A program made the translations under genes and the position numbers. DNA of 64,000 nt, taken from assembly GCF_024868665.1 (NCBI RefSeq), contig NC_079905.1, positions 2,539,351 through 2,603,350 of the forward strand, written 5' to 3'. Each line of letters starts with the position of its first letter. Within the stretch, counting starts at the first letter, position 1. Below are positions 48,985 to 59,600 of this stretch, one piece after another. The notes under the pieces were generated by a model. The model made no database searches. It was given only the letters and a program-made list of their open reading frames with translations, and was not told the DNA's origin. Origin of the DNA: Triplophysa rosa (Eukaryota > Chordata > Actinopteri > Cypriniformes > Nemacheilidae).

Positions 48985-49121
48985 AGTTTTTGCCAGACTG
49001 GAGAGACAGCAAATGATGGGACGAGAGAGAGGGGCACAGGAGCCGGGAAAGGACCACGAGCCGGGATTCGAACTCGGGTCGCCCACAACACTTTTTCCGC
49101 AACATATACCACTGGCACAAA
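48985..49121 (-). mobile_element. tRNA-like SINE, minus strand
   Basis: Read on the minus strand: GTGCCAGTGGTATATGTTGC at the head, then GGGCGACCCGAGTTCGAATCCCGGC, here with a good polymerase III B box (GTTCGAATCCC at 49063-49073), then a CTCGTGGTCCTTTCCC body and a T/A-rich tail. It lies on the same strand as khdrbs3. The A-box region is imperfect. Confidence 0.72.
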
Positions 49122-49234
49122 CGGATTTCTATTATTTAATACAAATATAGTAAAAAAAATTTTTTACACAATAATCAGAGCGGTGATGAATGAAGTGAGA
49201 GTATGAGAGTGTGCTCTTTATTGACATTCATTAG

Positions 49235-49237
<3 letters not shown>

Positions 49238-49328
<91 letters not shown>

Positions 49329-49329
49329 N

Positions 49330-49409
<80 letters not shown>
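49238..49409. repeat. (TC)n microsatellite with an ambiguous base
   Basis: 172 bp of TC with a single N at 49329. On khdrbs3 transcripts it is a GA repeat. The true length may differ because such repeats are hard to assemble. Confidence 0.97.
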
Positions 49410-49412
<3 letters not shown>

Positions 49413-50572
49413 GTTAAACAGATGGTGGGGTTAAATCTGAATGATGTACTACATCTCCCAGGTGAGCTCTATATCTTCTGGTTCTCTCGTCGTGTTTTCA
49501 CAGCTGGCAAATCTGCAGCGGGGCGTCTGTGAAGAGCCTCACTGGTCTAATCTACTGTGAGAGGCTTTTATTACTGATCGCTAATTACTCCCTTATCTCC
49601 CGCTCTCTTTCTCTCGCTCAATGTAAGAGACAGTCAAGAGGTTTAGAGGGCGTAAGGTGAATAAACATCACGCAATGTTCAATATGTTGTTTTTTACAAA
49701 TTGCTCGCACAGTTTTGTCAGACTAGTATGGCAAAGAGTAAAACTATCACAGCTCACACATCTTTGATTTCTCATAACCAAGCCTGCCAATCCGAATCTG
49801 TATACACATATGTGTGAATGCTGATTTTCAATGAACAACTTGATCTGAATAAATATAGATCCTATGCCGAATCAAAATTACAATAGTAACTGCTCAAAAT
49901 AAGCACAACATGAAGTACATCATATTGTATGTCTTTATCATGTTCTGCATACATGCTATACGAAATCAGACAAGATACTTCACACAAAGCAGAAAATACT
50001 CCAGTCTGTTCTTCTCAGCGATGGAAATGAATCTAATTTTAGGGTGTGACAGTTTTCTGAACAGAACCAAAGGTCCACAGAGACGTGCGAACACAGAACG
50101 AAGACACCAAACCTCGAAAATAGACTGGAAAGAAGTTAAAAATATCACCGCGTCTGTCTGAAGAAGCTGGAAGAAAATGGGGCAGAGGACAGGAAGTGCG
50201 AGGAGAGGAAGTCAGACGAGATACAGGTGCAGGAGCGAGAGAAACCCTGTGAATCTGATGATCTGAACGGAGGAAAATCAATCACGATTATCGTGACCTG
50301 CGGAGATGGAGCAGGACTCCGCATCGGCACAACACAACTGGGGAGTGAGTTATTCCTTTATTTACAGTAAACCAGACGGTAAAACAAACAGATGTGGATT
50401 TTTCTAGATTTAGTTTCTACTCAGGAAAAGAAGACCGGCTACAGCCCTGCTGAGAAATGATGCTCAACAACAGACAGTGTTCAAGTAGACTGAGACGACG
50501 GTGAGAAACAAACACCTTAAGATCCACGGGAGAACAGATCCATTTTCATAGATAAACGTAGATGTAAATATA
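49410..50572. other. Intronic sequence, no second gene seen
   Basis: Unique sequence with short ORFs on both strands between 49910 and 50330 without domains. Confidence 0.4.
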
Positions 50573-51864
50573 TTAAAGGTGTGCTGAACTGGCCTTTTTT
50601 ATTATTTTATATTGTTGCATGAGGTCTACTTATGACGTTTGCGTGGATTTAACATTCGAAAACATCAAAACCAATAAGTAATAGGCTATTTTCTACCCGG
50701 GTTTTGAGGCCATCTCGTCAAACGCTCTGTTTTAATGGGCATGGCGCATTGAAGACTTGGAAGTAAACGCCCACTGCTATGATTGGATAGCAGTTTGCAT
50801 AGTCAACTTAGTTGGAGCCTTCTGTGAATTTGGTTAGACACGTAACATTAGGTTACACATTATCAGGGCATATCAAGCGATCTCTTAACAAAACAATAGT
50901 GACGCATAGTACAAATATGTTTTACTCACATCAGATTGCTGCGCCATTCCTGTCGGATGCAATATTGACTGCTCACTCAGCACTGCTTTTTCATTTTAGT
51001 CTCTCCGCAAATCCAGCGCCTTGCTCACAAAAGAAAACTACGGTGAAATGACGCAAACAAATGCTCAATGTTTCACCCACGTGAGCAGGAACGTACTGAA
51101 AAATAAACTTCAACCACGCATTACTAATATCAGAATCCGAAGGAAGCGACTGGTCGCTCTAAATAAAAATAACAGTGAAAGAAGTCCTCACTTTTGCACA
51201 TATGACACGGGGCTAGCCGCTCTCGAGAGCCCTTCGCTTAAGTGACAGGGTTGCCAGATCTTCACAGAGAAAATAAGCAAATAAAGACAAGACAAAAGCA
51301 AGCCTTAAAATGCAAATTGTTTATATATTTTATAAGACCAAAAATTTTTTTAATCTGCAACAGACCATTTATTAAGACCTAAGTGCCGAGGCTTTTTGAT
51401 CTAAGGCTAAACGACAAGCATAAAAGCGCTTATCAATAACAAACATGGCAACAAGCATAAAACCGAGCATAAACACAACACGTCGCATATCAGCAGTTAA
51501 GTTTAAACTGACGGACAAAACAAATCTTTAGCCGAAAAATATGTCGCTATGGTTACCAGTTTGTCAATCATCACAAATGCGGGAGTGTGTACTAAGTGTG
51601 GCTAAAGTCATTCGCGAACCAGTGGGCGGGGCTAGAGAAGTAGTCGTTGATATTTTTCTGTGGAGGCGGTGTTCAACCTATCTATTTCTATAGGTGCATT
51701 CCAGGACCTGGCGTTCGCTGAGCCTGATGTCAATAACAGTTGTAATTTCAGTAACAAGGGCGTTTTCAGTTCTGACACTTACAGGACGTTCGCTTGAATA
51801 CGATTCCCTCTTACATAACAAAAGCTCGGGTTAAAATTGAGGTCTTAATTCATCGCCCCTTTAA
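50573..51864. mobile_element. TTAA-bounded element E
   Basis: Left end TTAAAGGTGTGCTGAAC; right end on the opposite strand TTAAAGGGGCGATGAATTAA; TTAA at both borders, length 1292 bp. The interior includes a TCTGTTTTAATGGGCATGGC stretch and late words such as GCATTCCAGGACCTGGCG. Open frames at 50812-51245 show no transposase motif, so it is probably non-autonomous. Confidence 0.7.
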
Positions 51865-51887
51865 GGACTGTATAGAAGCATTTTTAT

Positions 51888-52287
51888 TTAAAGGGTTCAC
51901 ACATAAATAAAAATTCTGTCACAATATTTTGCCTTCGTGTTGTTCAACACTCTTTTCGCATGTAAAACACAAAAGAAGATATTTTGAGAAATGTCTCAGT
52001 GGTTTTGTGTTCATACAATGAAAGTCAATGGGGTTCAGTGTTGTTTGGATATCAACATTTTTCAAAATGTATTCTTTTGTGTTCTGCAGAAGAAAGAAAA
52101 GTCATACTGGTTTGAAATGACATACTGTAAGGGTGAATTAAAGGAAGAGTTCACCCAAAAATGGTCCCCATTGACTTGACCATAGTTATTTTTATTCCTA
52201 TTATGGAAAGTCAATAGAGACCATTTTTTGGGTGAACTATTCCTTTAATGAAGAAAGAATGTTCATTTTGGGTCAACTATACCTCTA
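51888..52287. mobile_element. GGGTGAACTAT-family MITE, carrying a nested element
   Basis: TTAAAGGGTTCACACATAAA at the left, AAAACACAAAAGAAGATATT, CAATGAAAGTCAATGGGG, TTCTTTTGTGTTCTGCAGAA in the middle, and GGGTCAACTATACCTCTAA at the right. The right arm is split after GGGTGAA by the palindrome at 52138-52248. Confidence 0.85.
52138..52248. mobile_element. 111-bp TTAA palindrome nested in a MITE
   Basis: TTAAAGGAAGAGTTCACCC, AAAAATGGTCCCCATTGACT pairs with AGTCAATAGAGACCATTTTT and GGGTGAACTATTCCTTTAA. TTAA at both borders. Excision in silico to one TTAA restores a continuous right arm of the surrounding MITE. Confidence 0.87.
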
Positions 52288-52690
52288 AATCAGCATTTTA
52301 AGCACGGAAACCAATGTAAAAACAAAATGTGAATGCTACATAATTTCTTATGAACTTATAAGAACTGAATTGTCATGATAATTATATCGCAATGCAAATA
52401 TCAATACATCACCCAAAAGAATGTTTCTAAAGCAAAATAACTTATTGAAGGGTGAAAAGCGAGCTAGTCAAAGGCAACAATGGCAGGAGAAAAACTCAGT
52501 AAGAAACAATCAATCAATCTCCTCAGAGAGAGAGAATCTCTATCAGTTGCCACTAGAATTGCTCTTTCCCCTCCAAATCTAAACTGGCTCTTAAAGCAGT
52601 GCTAACCTTTAAAAAGACACAGTCTCACAACTCCCCGCTGCACTAACATTTACCAAACACACAGCTCCGCCGAGGCCTATACTTCTGACA

Positions 52691-52693
<3 letters not shown>

Positions 52694-52729
<36 letters not shown>
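52694..52729. repeat. (TG)n microsatellite
   Basis: About 17 perfect TG units. Confidence 0.95.
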
Positions 52730-52731
<2 letters not shown>

Positions 52732-53289
52732 AAGGGCCACATGGTGAATTCTAACACTCTCAAAAAGGGATACACTCAGCCACCCCAGAGCATTTCCACA
52801 AAATGTGTGACCACGGCACGCACACGCGTGTGAGACCTGTGACACGCAGGACCAAAACACAAGAATACCTGCGAGAATTTACTATATGTGACTTTTAAAA
52901 ATCAAAGATTTTTTCATAGAAAGACTTTTGACCCTTTTGAGATGAACCTGGTGAAATTTCTCACTATTTCATTCAGCAAACAGTAGCCTCTTTCTATTCA
53001 GAACACCTGAAGTGAAGGAGAAATGATTAAATAGCCCTGCCATAGACGTGCATTAAAATAAAGGCTTTCATTACACAGTCTGTTATGGGAAATGTATGCT
53101 TCAGACCACGACGTCTATTGTTGTTGTACACACGGTGACAAATTCCATGCTGGGAACTGTGATACTTGCGGAAATAAAAACAGGCTTTACATTTCCAGAA
53201 GAAATACAAGTCATTCCAGTACAAAAGCAAAGCTTTCTTCAATAAGCCATGAGACTGTAGGGATCGTTCATGTAGAGACGCCAACATCT

Positions 53290-53535
53290 ATAAGAAAAGT
53301 TCACCCCAATTTTTTTACCACCATCATGTCATTTAAACTCTTTATATAACTTTTTTTGTCTGTGGAAAACAAAATATGATATTTTGAGAAATGTCTCAGT
53401 GGTTATGGGGGTCTATGCTGTTTGGTTACCAACATTCATCAGAATATTTTCTTTTGTGTTCTGCGGAGGGAAGAAAGTCATACAGGCTTACAATAACACG
53501 AGGGTGAGTAAGTGATGACAGAATTTGTATTGTTG
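53290..53535. mobile_element. Palindromic MITE (GGGTGAACTAT family), near-complete
   Basis: AAAAGTTCACCCCAATTTTT, GATATTTTGAGAAATGTCTC, TGTTTGGTTACCAACATTC, TTTTCTTTTGTGTTCTGC, AAGTCATACAGGCTTACA and GGGTGAGTAAGTGATGACAG follow the family order. The extreme right end is degraded. Confidence 0.83.
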
Positions 53536-53600
53536 GCTGAAATAACCCTGTAATACTTTGAGATAGAGATTCGAACAAACAAAGCCGAGCATGTGCAGTA

Positions 53601-53861
53601 CCCAGATAGCACAGGTACATCTGCAAGATGTCTGCTAAAGATCTGGAAAACATCTGCTATGTTACATCTGATAAACATCTTGGAAAATAAATTCGAAATC
53701 ATACACATTTTAGATGTACGATTTAGATGTCTATATGAAATCTGACAGGAAACATCTCAGAGACGTATTGCAGATGAGCAAACAATAAAAAAATACATCT
53801 TGCAGATGTAAATGCAGACATCAAAAAAATACGTCTCAGAGACGTATGTGTGCTATCAGGG
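53601..53861. mobile_element. MITE with CCCAGATAGCACA ends
   Basis: Left CCCAGATAGCACAGGTACAT; right end on the opposite strand CCCTGATAGCACACATACGT. The interior is built from ACATCTG, GATGTCT and ACGTCTCAGAGACGT words. TA stands outside both ends. Length 261 bp, no coding content. Confidence 0.82.
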
Positions 53862-53896
53862 TAAGTTAAGTGAAAAGGTTTCCAATGAGTCAGAAT

Positions 53897-55580
53897 CACT
53901 GTAAAAATGATTTTATGGCTTTGTAAATAAAACAAAAAAATATATATGTATTTTTTGCAAAGAATAATTTTGTTGAAGTAAAAACTTTATATAATTTAGT
54001 AAAATCTACATATGTACTTAATTTAGACTTGTAAATATTAGACACTTAACACTCAAGTAAATTTTACTTGTGATTATTTGGCAAATGTACAAGAATTGAT
54101 AAAGTACGCGTGGCAATTAAAAAAATCAAGTAGAATTTACGCCGACGTCCAGCAATCTAAGCATGCACGAAAAAGAAGCTAACACGCCATCATCACGAAG
54201 AGCTTCTCCATTTTCTTCTACAGGTAAGTAGTTGAAAAAAGAAAGGCATTCTATTTTGGCATATTCGATTTCATGTATTCGGTAATGGAGATAACATTGA
54301 ACAACTGAGTTGTCATCGCTTAATTCTGTACATTTTCTGCACATTTGTAAAGTTTAGAGTCGTCGACAATATTTAGTCTAAACCAACGTTATACAACATC
54401 TTACAATCTCTAGTTTTACATAAAGACACATTAAAGTAATGCATTTGTTACATTACCTGTGATATACGTTTTTTACGATAGGTTTTGTTTTGTGTGACTG
54501 TGCAGTGGTTCGTAAAATTTATATACTACATCTTAATACCTCAAGTAACATAACTACGTCTAAAACCCGTAAATATGTGACTTCACCCGTGATATGATTA
54601 TTATGATTCTTAAATGAAGAAACGTGACGATTGTTTCAACAGTCATAAGACCACATCTACAGCAGATGCGAGTGACGCGATGCTTAATGGGGTTTATATT
54701 CTCTTTTAGCGTCTGGTGTTAATAATAATGCGTCGGATCTGAACTTGTTAGTGATTGCCGTTTCGTTTTATTGCGTTTGTATGACATTCTGGTTGCGTCA
54801 AATAACGTAAAACAGACAGACTCTTATGTTTAACCTTATTTGTTTCAGGGGTGCGAATGCAAAAAATGATATTTGCTTTGTAAATGGAATTTGACAGTTT
54901 ACTAATTACTTCTTTTTATGTTTTCTTTATCGCAGAATACAGTATATTTCTCATGTGGATCCTGTTCGTTGTGTCCGTCAATTGGAAGGGAAGCAGAAAA
55001 GGGACCAAACATTAATTGTTGTCTTCAGTTCACATAGCATAGACAAAAGTGTAAACGGTTTCAATAAGTGAGCAAAAGTTTTATGTGTCATTGCACACAG
55101 ATGTTTACTGCTTGAGCTGTTTAAATATTTACAAGTATTGATCGTAAGCATTATTATGCATCTTAAAGTTGTCTTAAAGATCTTAAGTTTCTGTAAGGGC
55201 ATGTTATTCCTTAAAATTAAGCTCTTAATAAAAAACTCTTGATTGCACATTTGTTGTCACAGTACTATTCTGTCATATTGTAACAGTAACTCATTTTATT
55301 TAACTAAAAATAATTAATAACAATAAATAAAACAAGTCAAATTTAATTAAAAGAGAAATAGAGTTTACTTAATTATATCAATTATTTACATCAGATCAGT
55401 AAGTAAAAACTACACAAAAAAATTTAACAGGCCAAGTTATATATGTGCTTATTTTACTTTGTTAATTATACTGAACTTCCTTAAGCAAGATTTACATAGT
55501 TAAACAGGTATGAAATTTACTTATTAAACCTGAGTGCAAAAACTTGCAAAAGAAAAATTTACTTGTAATTTTTTTCAGTG
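53897..55580. mobile_element. 1.7-kb CACTG-ended element with minigene-like interior
   Basis: Left end CACTGTAAAAATGATTTT; right end TTGTAATTTTTTTCAGTG, with AAGTAAATTTTACTTG-type words on both sides. The interior has a short ATG-initiated frame at 54162 (MHEKEANTPSSRRASPFSS) ending at a strong donor (CAGGTAAGT at about 54222) and, near the right end, AATAAAA at about 55226 followed by T/G-rich sequence. No transposase seen. Whether the frame is ever used is unknown. Confidence 0.6.
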
Positions 55581-56059
55581 TACATTCATGTTTTTTCAAA
55601 TGTTTAAAAAAGCCAAGGACCCCAATTGTTGGAATTACAATGTGACTTACATATCTGCTACTATCTCAAAAAACATTGTATTTTCAAGGGTATTGCTATT
55701 CTTTACAAACGCAACTGAACAATTGATGTTGACGTCAGTTGAGTCTTCTTGTTTGCTCCGAGAAATTCAGATTTTTATAGGCCTATACCATCTCATCTAA
55801 ACAGCACAAATGTCACTCATGACCTGATTTCTGTTGCTTTGATTTTAATTCAAAGGATTTTGGAAACACAACTGCAGGCCTTTATTAAAATGTTTCTAAA
55901 GGTAGATAGACTTTGAATGAGTCATGGAAGCAAAGACTGCGGTTATTGTGAGTTTGGACAATGCAGGAACACTATCAGCTCCAAAAAACTGCATTCCGCA
56001 ACCTGCGGGGAAATATCTGCATTTTGAGCCATGGACGTCATCCTGAAACAAGCTCCAAA
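55581..56059. other. Intronic sequence, no gene seen
   Basis: AT-rich, with one 88-codon ORF without domain that overlaps the right end of the preceding element. Confidence 0.4.
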
Positions 56060-56400
56060 CAGGTGATCTGAAACATTAATCTGCGAGCAGCTCTGGTGTC
56101 TCTTAAAAATCGGTTTAATTAAGTGTACGACCAGGGGAAGCCAATCTTGGATCCGGCTCTTTTTCTATGATTAAAAGAAAGCCTGGTTTACATATCCCTG
56201 GATTACATACGACTGGATCATTACGAGAAAATCCAGCCAAGCTCAGTAACACACAGACAATGTTTCATGAATCAAAGAGCTCAGAAACCTGCTGCGTAAT
56301 GAGCACGGCACACGCGGGCTAGCGGAATTAAAAGACTTAGTGTTAATTGGTAGCGATGGGAAAACGCGCTCGAAAACGTGGCAGTGACAGCAATGATTGA
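56060..56400. promoter_or_regulatory. Candidate intronic conserved element
   Basis: Unique sequence with AACAGGTG, ACATTAATCTGC, GGTTTAATTAAGTG, CCTGGATTACATACG, GCGTAATGAGC and GTGTTAATTGG cores: E-box and homeodomain-type motifs in 300 bp within a large khdrbs3 intron. This is the most enhancer-like stretch I see in the gene, but conservation is untested. Confidence 0.33.
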
Positions 56401-57570
56401 GATTTTTTTAACAAATTCAAAATAGTTTACTTCTGTAGATGTCACCTTGCGGTTCAATTGATCAGAGTCAGAAAAGCAAACGCATATGACTAACAGGACA
56501 AGATCTTGTATGCTGGATGGAGGACTAGAGGGACTGGAAGGCTTGAAACCACGTTTTAAAAAATATAGATATCCGATAGGCTGATATACTAAAAGCTAAA
56601 AAACGTCCATTTCAAATTCACAAAGACTTTAAAAATGCTTTAAAAAATACCCAGAGCGTACATCAAAAACTAAATGATGAGAGTTTTGTTGATGCAACAA
56701 TTACATCAATTATGACCGTTCACATTGAGGTTACACTGCAAAAAAAACGGATTAAAATGGAAATAGTCAATGTATTGTGTTTTTGCTCTTTACATTGCCA
56801 TCCAAAAAACAGATCTGTGTCACATTGATCACATTCTACAGCAGTGTAAACATGCAATTCTTTAACAGATGTAACCAGGCTCACCGAGTGGTCCTTGAGG
56901 TCCAGTTACAGCATAACATCCAACGCTAAAAGAATCTCCTGGCCCACGCCTTTCAACCAAATCTTTCTCTGCACACCCCCGAGTGAGATGAGGAGAGTAT
57001 TCTGCATTACGACAATTTGCTGCCGTTTTATTTGTGTTTTGCTTTACAGCAAAAAGCTCAGAGGCATATCACGGATAAAAGATCCCACAAGTGCTACTGT
57101 AAGTATTCAGTCGTGCAGAAGTAAACGATGAGATCAAAGGAATACATCTTAAATAAAAACGCAGCAGGCTACCGTTGGCTGCACGGCAACAGGTCACAAT
57201 GGCGCGTAAAGTCGCATGGACTGCAAATTCACGGAGGGACCGGGGCTGTATTTCCATGAAATTACATTTCAGACATATCGTCAAGGTCAGTATGGGAACA
57301 TAGAACATTGTTCACTCATGCATAGCTTAATTCACATTAAAAAAATGTATAGCCAAATATTGCCGCTTATACAAACAAAATCACAAATGTAGTTTTATTT
57401 TGATCATAATTGTATGCGTTTTTACTCTTCAGGTGTACATTTTTATAATTCAGCCTCAACTCCATGACTAGTGTTGTTTTACACTGGTTATGTTTTGTTA
57501 AACATATAAACTTAATATTATAATAATATAACCCCTTTTCATCATATTCCAGCAAACATAACTCAGTGAC

Positions 57571-57754
57571 TAGGGCTGTCAAACAATTAATCGCGGTTAA
57601 TCGCATCCAGAATAAAAGTTTGTGTTTATTAAATATGTATACATGTATGTGCACGTATAATTGTTTATGAATACAAAATTAACACAGTACACAAACATAC
57701 ATTATGTAAACACAAACTTTCACTCTGAATGCGATGAATCGTTTGACAGCCCTA
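57571..57754. mobile_element. GGGCTGTCAAAC-type MITE, intact
   Basis: TAGGGCTGTCAAACAATTAA at the left; on the opposite strand at the right TAGGGCTGTCAAACGATTCA. Arms continue through AAAGTTTGTGTTTA and TAAACACAAACTTT. 184 bp; the interrupted relative is at 29570-30716. Confidence 0.87.
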
Positions 57755-58135
57755 ATCATGCCGTGCACCTTTACTTAAATAACGCTCCCATCCCGTCCAA
57801 CACATCCAACTAGACAAAGATGTTCTTTCAGATAAAAAGGCCAGAGAACGGATTGATTCATTAGCATAATGCCCTGCTGTCCTGCTTCTCTTTGGGAGAC
57901 GTGCAAAACTGGCCCCCTACATTAGCCTGAATGATTTCCAATGTGGTAGAGCTCAAAACAGACCTATACAACCTCCTCTTCAACACACAGAGGTGTGAAG
58001 TGACCTACATGTGAATATACAAACACACAAAAGCACACCGAGAGATGCCCTTTGCGATGACAACAGGCTCAGATAACTCAGCCGAGACAAAAGACTGTTA
58101 TTTTCAGAAGAGATCTGGAGATACAGCTGTACAAT

Positions 58136-58161
58136 CACACACACACACACGCACACACACA

Positions 58162-58222
<61 letters not shown>
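58136..58222. repeat. (CA)n/(GCAC)n microsatellite at a splice donor
   Basis: CA units, then GCAC units (about 58161-58192), then about 15 more CA units up to 58222. On the khdrbs3 transcript the order is GU repeat, GUGC repeat, GU repeat, starting at the fifth intron nucleotide. Confidence 0.97.
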
Positions 58223-58224
<2 letters not shown>

Positions 58225-58226
58225 AC

Positions 58227-58306
58227 TTCTGTGCCTGGTTGCTGTAGCTGTCATATGAATCATATCCCTGGTCATCGTAAGCCGTTCCGTATTCATCATC
58301 GTATTC
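58227..58306 (-). CDS. khdrbs3: khdrbs3 exon encoding the first part of the tyrosine-rich region
   Basis: 80 nt starting in phase 0 after a TTTCTCCTCTGTAG acceptor and ending in phase 2 at a GTAAGT donor. It encodes EYDDEYGTAYDDQGYDSYDS followed by YSNQAQ. From memory the human KHDRBS3 segment reads YEYDEGYGTAYDEQSYDSYD, a near match; the KHDRBS2 equivalent differs. Six tyrosines in 26 codons. It joins the 59-nt exon in frame through an Asn codon. The donor is unusual because the GT repeat begins within it. Preceding exons (QUA1, KH, QUA2 and RG-rich parts) are outside the window. Confidence 0.93.
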
Positions 58307-58739
58307 CTACAGAGGAGAAAGTATATATCAGCATATATCTTTGCAGTGGTTTAACTGGATTTTATAGTGTTTCCTGAGTGTTTGCTTGTAAAGTACTTCA
58401 TAATTCAGAGCCTAAAGTGTGTAATTCCTGAACCACTAGCATCACAAAAAGCTAAAATAATGACTGACTCAGACAGGTTTCCTGAAAATCAAATAGAGCA
58501 ATATTTATATATTTTGTGGGGAACTGCATACTGAATCTACATATTTCACTGGGATGGGAAAAAGCATTTGAACCTTAAAAATACACACATTACAATTAAA
58601 AAGATCAAAATTGAGAAAACAAATTTATATATAAATATTTCATTCATTCATTCAGTTTTATGTTATTTCTTTCAGTTTGTAAAATCCGTGACCTACTGGG
58701 GTCACTGGTCTCTTTAACTACACAAATAAATTATTGTTG

Positions 58740-58893
58740 TATTATTTCAACCCATCGTTGGGTCAATAATGGACAAACCCAACCGTTGGATTAAACTGAC
58801 CCAGAGAATGTTTCAATTTGACCCAACAATGGGTTAAAAAACCCAGCATGTGGGTTGAAACAACCCAGAATAGGTTCATTTATAACCCAGTCT
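58740..58893. repeat. AACCCA MITE-family fragment
   Basis: TTCAACCCATCGTTGGGTCA, AACCCAACCGTTGGATTAA, TTGACCCAACAATGGGTT and AACCCAGCATGTGGGTTG match the internal blocks of 11088-11280. Confidence 0.75.
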
Positions 58894-59389
58894 ATAATAT
58901 AAAACATATAAAGTTTTCTCACAAATGTATTTGACCTGCTGGAGTCGTTTCGATTACTTTAACGATGGATGTTTGTACTTTTCTGAGCTTTTTATGAGTT
59001 TGAGCCCTTGCCTTCAGGTCGAAGATTTAGGATGGCAATGTCTCTTAAAAACGGGCAGAAATTCGTTTTCACCACAAGCAGTGAAACGTATAAATGACAG
59101 ACAGATGTTTTTTTATGTTGTTGTGTTGTATAATGTATGTTGTGTTGTATTAATGTGAACGCATGTTGAAAACCCACTGAAACAGAATTTCCCCAAGGGG
59201 ACAAGTACTACTACAACTACTTCTCTGTGTTAACAGCTATATAAAAAGACAACAAGATGGCATTTTCATATATAAAATTATTCATTTGTGTTCAACTAAA
59301 CAAAGGAAGTCATATACATCTTACATCAGAATTTATCAGAGAGCATTTGGGTGAACTATCCCTATGCTTTGAGAGAGATGACCAGACTC

Positions 59390-59600
59390 CATGGAAAATA
59401 TTTCATTTGATCACGGTCAGAAGATCTGCACTTATGATGAAGCATCTAGACTCCTGGATCCACCAACACACACCTCCAGATTATGCCGAGAGGTTAATCT
59501 ACTCATCTGAACCCGATCCAATATTAATACTCATATCCAGAGCAGAAATAGCGGCGAGTGGAGTTCATAAAACTGAAAAGCTCTTCACTTAAATGAAAGG
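59390..59600. promoter_or_regulatory. Candidate intronic conserved element
   Basis: Repeat-free sequence of balanced composition about 1.1 kb upstream of the 80-nt exon in transcript orientation. A plus-strand ORF covers it but has no domain. Weak suggestion only. Confidence 0.2.

Larger units (their letters stand above)
46027..58226 (-). other. khdrbs3: khdrbs3 intron between the tyrosine-rich exons
   Basis: 12,200 bp from the GTAAGT donor at 58226 to the CAG acceptor at 46027. It hosts four microsatellites, a SINE, TTAA element E, nested MITEs at 51888-52287, elements at 53601, 53897 and 57571, and possible unique CNE-like stretches at 46830-47060 and 56060-56400. Confidence 0.88.

Noticed and set aside
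49000..49121. A true tRNA gene on the minus strand
   Set aside because: Only the B box is canonical; the A-box arm and acceptor stem do not fold, and the sequence runs into a SINE-like body.
49203..49532. ORF of repeated Ser-Leu
   Set aside because: Pure translation of the TC microsatellite.
53601..53861. Tandem ACATCTG words as a satellite or CRISPR-like array
   Set aside because: The spacing is irregular and the block has inverted ends, so it is a MITE; CRISPR is not expected in vertebrate DNA.
58045..58377. Plus-strand 110-codon ORF across a khdrbs3 exon
   Set aside because: Antisense shadow of the CA repeat and of the real minus-strand exon.
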